Below, piece by piece: positions 62,465 to 64,000 of a DNA stretch of 64,000 nucleotides. Source of the stretch: Runella aurantiaca (GTDB lineage: Bacteria; Bacteroidota; Bacteroidia; Cytophagales; Spirosomataceae); contig NZ_QPIW01000010.1 of NCBI RefSeq assembly GCF_003339505.1, positions 1 through 64,000 of the forward strand. The letters run 5' to 3'. The stretch's first letter is position 1. Every line of letters begins with the position of its first letter. Below the pieces are notes generated by a model. It saw nothing but the letters and a program-made list of their open reading frames with translations, made no database searches and had not been told where the DNA came from. A program made the position numbers and the translations under genes.

Positions 62465-64000
62465 TTAACGCAGGACTTTATCCCAAATTTTATCCCATTC
62501 TTCGCGGTCGCTGGGCAGTGGGGCGTCTCTTTTAATAAACTTGCCGTTGGCATCTATCAGCACGCAATAAGGCGCGTGGTCAATGTCCCAGATTGCCGCA
62601 AAATAGTCGTTTTGGGCTTCGTCCAATTTGATATGCCAGCCTCGACTTTTGCTTTTTATGATAGCCTCCATCCATACCTCTGTACTGATTTTATGTTCGG
62701 CAAGGTACACAAACGCTATATTTTTTTCGGGTAAAAGCGCCCGCAAAGCGTTGGCTTCGGCCAGTGCATTGCGGCCCAATTCATCGTTTGTCCAAAAGAT
62801 AAAATACACATTTTTGCCCTTAAATTTTCGTTTGAGCTGGTCCCATAATAACGTTTCGTCAGACGAGGAAGTGTTATTGGTCAACAGTACCCCCGAGACC
62901 ACTTCCAGCGGGTTATTCAAAGTAGCGTTAGTCATTTTGGGTTCGGTGGCACGAATCAACGCTGAATCCAGATTGGCGATGTGGTGAAGTTCGTCCAGAG
63001 AGCGCACATAATACGGGTTTTTGATCCCTGGGCGCAGGTGATTGTACCAGAGGGTCGTGTTTTTTAGGGTAAAATTATTGGTGTTTTCTGCGTAAAATAC
63101 CGCATTTAAGTAGTCCAACTCTTTGGCTGAATGTGCGGCACCGAATTTGCGGGTGTACAATTCAAACGCAGCAATAAGCCGAAGTGTATCTTCTTTTTGA
63201 TTAAACAGATTGCTAAGCCACCGCAACTCCCGCATTTTGGCCGTTTCTCCCTGCACATAACCCACCAGTTTTAGGCTGTCGGCGGTCGAAATATTGGGCA
63301 CATACTGTAAAATCAAACGAGCCAAGGTATTAACGGGCAACGACGACTCGGGGAAATTGGGCGTGGTGGCCAAGGCGTAATTGGTGAATTGGCGGTAACT
63401 ATCGGCTTTGGCAAACGTAAAAAAACGGCTAGTGTCCAATTCGGTCGATGCGGATATCGCCAACGCGAGTTTTTGTTTTTCCTGCGATAAATAATTGTAA
63501 AATCTCGCTTTGGCGGCGTCGTTGAGCGAAGAAATCACCCATTTGTCAAGCAGCGTATCTTTGACGGTTTGGGAGGTGCGATAGAAATCAATTTTACGGT
63601 CGCGCTCTTGGGCCACTTTTTCCCAAAAGTGAAAGCCAGTCGCTGCTTTGATGGGCTTTTCGGGATTGGCCTTGAGCCACTTGTTGAAAGCTACATAAAA
63701 ATGAGCGTGTCGATTATTAGTAGCCGCGTGAGCGCCCCCAAAACGGATAGGAACCTCACTTTTGGTCAGAGAGTCGCCGTTGAGGGTGATTTCCACCGTG
63801 CCTTTTTCGCCCAAAAAAGGCATTACTACGTTGGCATAAGTCACATAACATTCTTCCAACGGATACACCAATGGCATTTTCAACTCAAAACGACCATCGG
63901 GTTGGAGCTGGGCGACGCGTACTATTTCTTGATTAGATTGTAAAATGTTGACCCGGGCTACCGTAATCTCGGGTGCTTGGCGGTACAGCCTCACCGTGAG
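62465..64000 (-). CDS. TlpA/AhpC-like protein with degenerate thioredoxin domain, 5' end cut by the window
   Basis: At least 509 residues; the frame runs off the window edge, so the true start and signal peptide lie beyond it (a GTG at 63994 is not a convincing start). The N-terminal part has a beta-sandwich like the DUF4369 domain before TlpA (FELKMPLVYPLEECYVTYANVVMPFLGEKGTVEITLNG), then a helical region, then a thioredoxin-like domain near 390-509 (KFKGKNVYFIFWTNDELGRNALAE). The position of the usual WxxCxxC is WTNDELGRN, with no Cys, so it is probably not a disulfide reductase. Confidence 0.8.
   Translation of the reverse strand, partial: LTVRLYRQAPEITVARVNILQSNQEIVRVAQLQPDGRFELKMPLVYPLEECYVTYANVVMPFLGEKGTVEITLNGDSLTKSEVPIRFGGAHAATNNRHAHFYVAFNKWLKANPEKPIKAATGFHFWEKVAQERDRKIDFYRTSQTVKDTLLDKWVISSLNDAAKARFYNYLSQEKQKLALAISASTELDTSRFFTFAKADSYRQFTNYALATTPNFPESSLPVNTLARLILQYVPNISTADSLKLVGYVQGETAKMRELRWLSNLFNQKEDTLRLIAAFELYTRKFGAAHSAKELDYLNAVFYAENTNNFTLKNTTLWYNHLRPGIKNPYYVRSLDELHHIANLDSALIRATEPKMTNATLNNPLEVVSGVLLTNNTSSSDETLLWDQLKRKFKGKNVYFIFWTNDELGRNALAEANALRALLPEKNIAFVYLAEHKISTEVWMEAIIKSKSRGWHIKLDEAQNDYFAAIWDIDHAPYCVLIDANGKFIKRDAPLPSDREEWDKIWDKVLR

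Noticed and set aside
1-64000. tRNA, rRNA, CRISPR, insertion sequences, integrase or phage genes
   Set aside because: All intergenic gaps were read for T-loop patterns, spaced repeats and transposase motifs; none was found.

Overview
The window looks like chromosomal DNA from a member of the Bacteroidota, most likely order Cytophagales (a Runella/Dyadobacter/Spirosoma-like lineage; this genus-level placement is inference). The signs are: C-terminal type IX secretion sorting domains on two secreted proteins, TonB-dependent receptors with carboxypeptidase-D-like N-terminal domains, a DUF4249 lipoprotein, few recognisable Shine-Dalgarno sites, and several promoters that fit the Bacteroidota consensus TTTG-N19-21-TAnnTTTG. 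No rRNA, tRNA, CRISPR array, phage or insertion sequence was seen.

Layout. 0.2-5.1 kb (minus): housekeeping cluster pheT - coiled-coil protein - zapA - (candidate 6S-like RNA) - rny. 5.2-6.1 kb: a small scar with a gene split by an in-frame TAG and a possible nuclease remnant. 6.1-9.9 kb (plus): LolD-like ATPase, TolC-type channel, lgt, a small lipoprotein. 10-21.6 kb (minus): kynureninase, a thioredoxin-fold protein, a PA14-type secreted protein, a 1596-residue type IX secreted repeat protein, and a NagZ-type GH3/beta-lactamase-fold fusion. 21.8-28.3 kb (plus): a TonB receptor with two lipoproteins, then a DUF3500 protein. 28.3-33 kb: a beta-helix protein, then ribH-hisH-DUF2490-rhodanese-methyltransferase. 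33-38 kb: dihydroorotase, then a TonB receptor with its DUF4249 lipoprotein. 38-46.6 kb: an MDR oxidoreductase, plsC, an ECF sigma factor with a small overlapping partner, hisA, then mutS2-DUF819-murI. 46.7-55 kb: an FtsX-type permease, a universal stress protein, a 1249-residue NtrY-like kinase, an A-type Fe-S protein and a second type IX cargo. 55.1-56.8 kb: trpE with a complete attenuation leader. 57-64 kb: a PorT-like barrel, algH/yqgE, then a cobalamin-riboswitch operon (DUF6580 membrane protein - DUF71 PP-loop enzyme - bioB), a DMT exporter and a degenerate TlpA-like protein.

The two best regulatory finds are both too short for ordinary gene calling. The first is a 21-codon trp leader peptide with three consecutive Trp codons, followed by a 14-bp terminator and an 8-nt candidate antiterminator pairing, and preceded by a near-ideal promoter that would make the leader transcript essentially leaderless. 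The second is a full cobalamin riboswitch in front of a putative B12-salvage operon that appears to include biotin synthase. I found no obviously novel defence or mobile system.
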